Assembly (NCBI RefSeq): GCF_021538615.1
Contig: NZ_JAJHIZ010000003.1
Location: 248,001-312,000, forward strand
Length of the DNA: 64,000 nt
Origin: Niabella agricola
Lineage (GTDB): Bacteria; Bacteroidota; Bacteroidia; Chitinophagales; Chitinophagaceae
Direction of reading: 5' to 3'
The stretch's first letter is position 1, and the number at the start of each line of letters is the position of its first letter. The notes beneath the pieces were generated by a model. That model was not told the DNA's origin and made no database searches. It saw nothing but the letters and a program-made list of their open reading frames with translations. This document shows, piece by piece, positions 61,158-64,000 of this stretch. A program made the position numbers and the translations under genes.

Positions 61158-64000
61158 ATGATTGCGATAAAAATAAACCACAGGAAAAGCATAGACAGCA
61201 CGGTGCCCGTATTCTTTTTTGCATTGCTCTTTGCAACCGGCCTGCAGGCACAGTCGTTGCGGAAGCCCGTTCCTCCCGTTTCTTTTTCAACCATCCGCAG
61301 TAACTTCACTAATCCCGGTAAGGAGTTCCAGACGGCCCCCCTCTGGGTATGGAACACAAAAGTGACCACCGGTATCATCGATTCCATGCTTCAGGAGTTT
61401 AAAGCCAATGCCTTTGGTGGTGTGTTTATACATCCCCGTCCCGGGCTGATTACTGAATACCTTAGCGAAGACTGGCTGCACCTGTATAAGCATGCTGTTC
61501 AAAAAGCGGCTGCGTTAGACATGCATGTGTGGATCTACGACGAAAACTCCTACCCTACGGGGTTTGCCGGCGGCCTGGTACCAGACCAGATGCCCGCTTC
61601 CTATAACCAGGGCCAGATGCTTCAGCTGGTTAAAACAGATACCATACCGCAAGACAGAAACGCTTATTTTATTTGCTTAAAAAAAGAACGGGACCGGTTT
61701 ACAGACATTACCGCCCATGCAGCACAGCAAAAAAACACAAAGGGCAACTACTATCTGTTCCGGAAACTTAATTATGCCAAACAGGCCGGTATGGTGGGCC
61801 CACCGGATTATCCATTGGTGGACCTCCTGGTGAAAGGCGTTACAGAAAAATTTATTGATGTAACCTTTGGCCCTTATAAAAAAGCATTTGGAAACGCTTT
61901 TGGGAAAACGGTGCCCGGAACCTTCTCCGACGAGCCCAGCATACCCACACATGGCAGTCAGACTACGCGGTGGACCCCGGATCTTTTTGCCGTGTTCAGT
62001 GAAAAATGGGGATACGACCTGGTGCCGCACCTGCCTTCACTTTTTGAAGAAACCGGCGACTGGCAAAAAATCCGGCACAATTACCAGGAAACCCTGCTCC
62101 AGTTATTCATTGACCGGTGGTCGAAACCCATGCAGGCCTTTACCCAAAAAAATCAGCTGAAATGGACCGGCCACTATTGGGAACATGGCTGGCCCGACCC
62201 AGGCGAAGGTCCCGACAATATGGCCATGTATGCCTGGCACGACCAACCCGGAATCGACATGCTGTTTAACCAGTTCAATGAGTCCAGCCCGAATGCGCAG
62301 TTTGGAAATATCCGCTCCGTAAAGGAGTTATCCAGTGTGGCCAACCAGCTGGGAAAGGAACGGACGCTTTGCGAAACCTATGGCGGGGCCGGCTGGGATT
62401 TAACCTTCAGGGATATGAAACGGCTGGGCGACTGGCAGGCTGCATTGGGTGTTAATTTCATGAACCAACACCTCTCCTGGATGAGCATGGCCGGGGCCCG
62501 GAAATATGACTATCCCACCACTTTTTCTTATCAAAATTCCTGGTGGCCTTTTTACAAGCCGCTCAATGCGTACTTTGCACGGTTGTCCTATGTGCTTTCC
62601 CGCGGCGTTCAAAAAAATACCGTACTGATCCTTGAACCAACATCCACTGCCTGGATGTATCACAGTCGTGTTAAAAGCAACGGGCGTTTCTTTGAAACGG
62701 GCAACCGGTTCCAGGCCTTTATCACAAAACTGGAAAAGGCACAGGCCGAGTATGATCTGGGATCGGAGCATATCATTAAAGACCACGGGTCCGCCATCAA
62801 AAATCAATTCAGGATTGGCAATGCTACCTATACAACGGTGGTTATTCCTCCTGGAATGGAAAATATAAACCGGTCTACTTATCTCCTGTTAAAAAAATTT
62901 GTAGCCAGTGGCGGAAGACTGATTCTTTTCAACCCGCTAAGCCACATCGATGGCAGGGCCATGACCTCTGCAGAACAGTTTTCCGAAGGTCAGCAAAACA
63001 TTACGGCTTATGCACAGCTTGATTCCCGGGTAATGGAACAGGTTTTCCGGACTCCGGGTTTTAAGATCCAAATGACCACACCCGTTATGGAAAATGGCAG
63101 CCTCCTGCACCACCGGCGCATCATCCGCGATGGTCAATTACTGTTTTTATCCAATGCCAACCTTACCCAACCCGCCGCGGGGCATGTAGAAGTAAGTGGT
63201 GCTAAATCCATCATACGGATGGATCTTAATACCGGAAAGATCCTGAAATACCCGGAAAGCAAAAATGCCCAAGGCACCCGTTTTGCCTTTGATATTCCTC
63301 CTGCCGGTAGTGCGTTATTCTTTATTGCAAACAGCGCACAAAAGACTTCCGGTGTTTATGGCCCGCTCCTGGAAAAAGAGGAAATCAGCGGAACGGCGAT
63401 CAGCGTGGAGCGGCCTTCGGAAAATACATTAATGATCGACTTTTGTGACGTCCGGATCCGGGATACCGAAAAGAAGGATATCCATGTCAAAGACGCCACA
63501 CAACTGGTATTTAAGGAAAACGGGTTCCCCGGAGATCCCTGGGATCATCAGATGCAATTTAAAACCAGGTTTGTACAGCGGGATACCTTTTCCAGAGGTT
63601 CCGGCTTTATCGTAACCTATCATTTCGCTATAGATCAGGACGTCAATACCCAAAACTTCAGAGCAGTGATTGAACAAGGGCACTTATGGAACACGATCCG
63701 GGTGAACGGCTACAAAATTACACCCGGAACCGGCTGGTGGATGGACCGTTCCTTTACCGTTTTACAAATAGGACCTTATCTGAAACCGGGGGCGAATACG
63801 ATTTCGCTTGCCATTGAGCCGATGCGTATCTATGCAGAGATAGGCCCGCTCTTTATCCTGGGAAATTATAACCTTGAATCAGCTGAAAAAGGCTGGAAGA
63901 TCGTTGCACCGGCATCCCTGAACACGGGAAGCTGGAAAAAACAGGGGCTGCCGATGTACGGTCATACGGTGGCCTACAAAAGGGAATACTCGCTGACAAC
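61158..64000 (+). CDS. Large secreted glycoside hydrolase, GH106-like, partial at right edge
   Basis: An open frame of 947 codons that runs off the window. A signal peptide (FFFALLFATGLQAQ) ends near residue 32. The catalytic start reads QTAPLWVWNTKVTTGIIDSM, then GGVFIHPRPGLITEYLSEDW, HVWIYDENSYPTGFAGG and GTFSDEP, which is the general pattern of barrel glycosidases near GH106. YLLLKKFVASGGRLILFNP is a later Rossmann-like segment, followed by beta-sandwich domains. The family assignment is less firm than for the gene upstream. The ATG at 61158 is chosen as it leads the signal peptide. Confidence 0.75.
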   Translation, partial: MIAIKINHRKSIDSTVPVFFFALLFATGLQAQSLRKPVPPVSFSTIRSNFTNPGKEFQTAPLWVWNTKVTTGIIDSMLQEFKANAFGGVFIHPRPGLITEYLSEDWLHLYKHAVQKAAALDMHVWIYDENSYPTGFAGGLVPDQMPASYNQGQMLQLVKTDTIPQDRNAYFICLKKERDRFTDITAHAAQQKNTKGNYYLFRKLNYAKQAGMVGPPDYPLVDLLVKGVTEKFIDVTFGPYKKAFGNAFGKTVPGTFSDEPSIPTHGSQTTRWTPDLFAVFSEKWGYDLVPHLPSLFEETGDWQKIRHNYQETLLQLFIDRWSKPMQAFTQKNQLKWTGHYWEHGWPDPGEGPDNMAMYAWHDQPGIDMLFNQFNESSPNAQFGNIRSVKELSSVANQLGKERTLCETYGGAGWDLTFRDMKRLGDWQAALGVNFMNQHLSWMSMAGARKYDYPTTFSYQNSWWPFYKPLNAYFARLSYVLSRGVQKNTVLILEPTSTAWMYHSRVKSNGRFFETGNRFQAFITKLEKAQAEYDLGSEHIIKDHGSAIKNQFRIGNATYTTVVIPPGMENINRSTYLLLKKFVASGGRLILFNPLSHIDGRAMTSAEQFSEGQQNITAYAQLDSRVMEQVFRTPGFKIQMTTPVMENGSLLHHRRIIRDGQLLFLSNANLTQPAAGHVEVSGAKSIIRMDLNTGKILKYPESKNAQGTRFAFDIPPAGSALFFIANSAQKTSGVYGPLLEKEEISGTAISVERPSENTLMIDFCDVRIRDTEKKDIHVKDATQLVFKENGFPGDPWDHQMQFKTRFVQRDTFSRGSGFIVTYHFAIDQDVNTQNFRAVIEQGHLWNTIRVNGYKITPGTGWWMDRSFTVLQIGPYLKPGANTISLAIEPMRIYAEIGPLFILGNYNLESAEKGWKIVAPASLNTGSWKKQGLPMYGHTVAYKREYSLT

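Overview
The window reads as a chromosomal segment of a Bacteroidota bacterium, most likely family Chitinophagaceae (a Niabella- or Chitinophaga-like organism); the genus cannot be fixed from sequence alone. The signs are promoters of the TTTG-N19-21-TAnnTTTG type with no clear Shine-Dalgarno sites, many lipoprotein signal peptides, a GOB-like B3 metallo-beta-lactamase of the kind known from Bacteroidota, futalosine-pathway MqnA, PPi-type phosphofructokinase, and GH106-type glycosidases controlled by an AraC regulator. No rRNA, tRNA, CRISPR array, insertion sequence or phage gene was found. About 52 protein genes are supported.

Layout. 0.1-10 kb is housekeeping and small accessory genes: yajQ, trmH, a coupled ppk1-ppx polyphosphate pair, panB, cdd, a lipoprotein, folB, trxB, and a TetR regulator divergent from a two-gene membrane module with a clear tandem operator. 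10-20 kb holds the GOB-like metallo-beta-lactamase, the Tex RNA-binding protein, a promoter overlaid with two BlaI/MecI-like dyads in front of a small unknown gene and a sterol-desaturase-type membrane hydroxylase, a lipoprotein ecotin, a RibD-C reductase, an AT-rich lipoprotein gene that looks foreign, and a lactonase. 20-31 kb is metabolic and maintenance: yigZ-ribD, prmC, an SPFH protein, pepT, a SlyD-like FKBP, a DinB protein, fmt, a PIN toxin-antitoxin pair with a readable operator, a LysM/SH3/RlpA-like envelope protein, panD and a TIMP-like secreted protein.

The most remarkable region is 31.7-42.0 kb, a minus-strand run of seven genes: a transmembrane Ser/Thr kinase, a degenerate FHA-like protein, a 21-residue membrane peptide, a transmembrane PP2C phosphatase, a 1347-residue natural fusion of a RodA/FtsW (SEDS) glycan polymerase with a class B penicillin-binding transpeptidase, a protein with a C-terminal FHA domain and FhaA-like layout, and a kinase-FHA fusion. 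This is the gene content of the actinobacterial pknA/pknB-pbpA-rodA-pstP-fha locus in a Bacteroidota setting, with polymerase and transpeptidase welded into one chain. The inference is a phosphorylation-controlled peptidoglycan synthase distinct from the usual mre-linked rodA/pbp2 pair.

42-56 kb carries a fructosamine kinase, PPi-type phosphofructokinase and pyruvate kinase (lower glycolysis), a Crp/Fnr regulator, serA, a serine hydrolase with a frameshifted Lys-rich tail, prfC, an M28 peptidase, two tandem Cys-motif membrane paralogues, purB and mqnA. The window ends in a glycan-degradation locus: a GH106-type rhamnosidase, an AraC regulator and a second large glycoside hydrolase that runs off the right edge.
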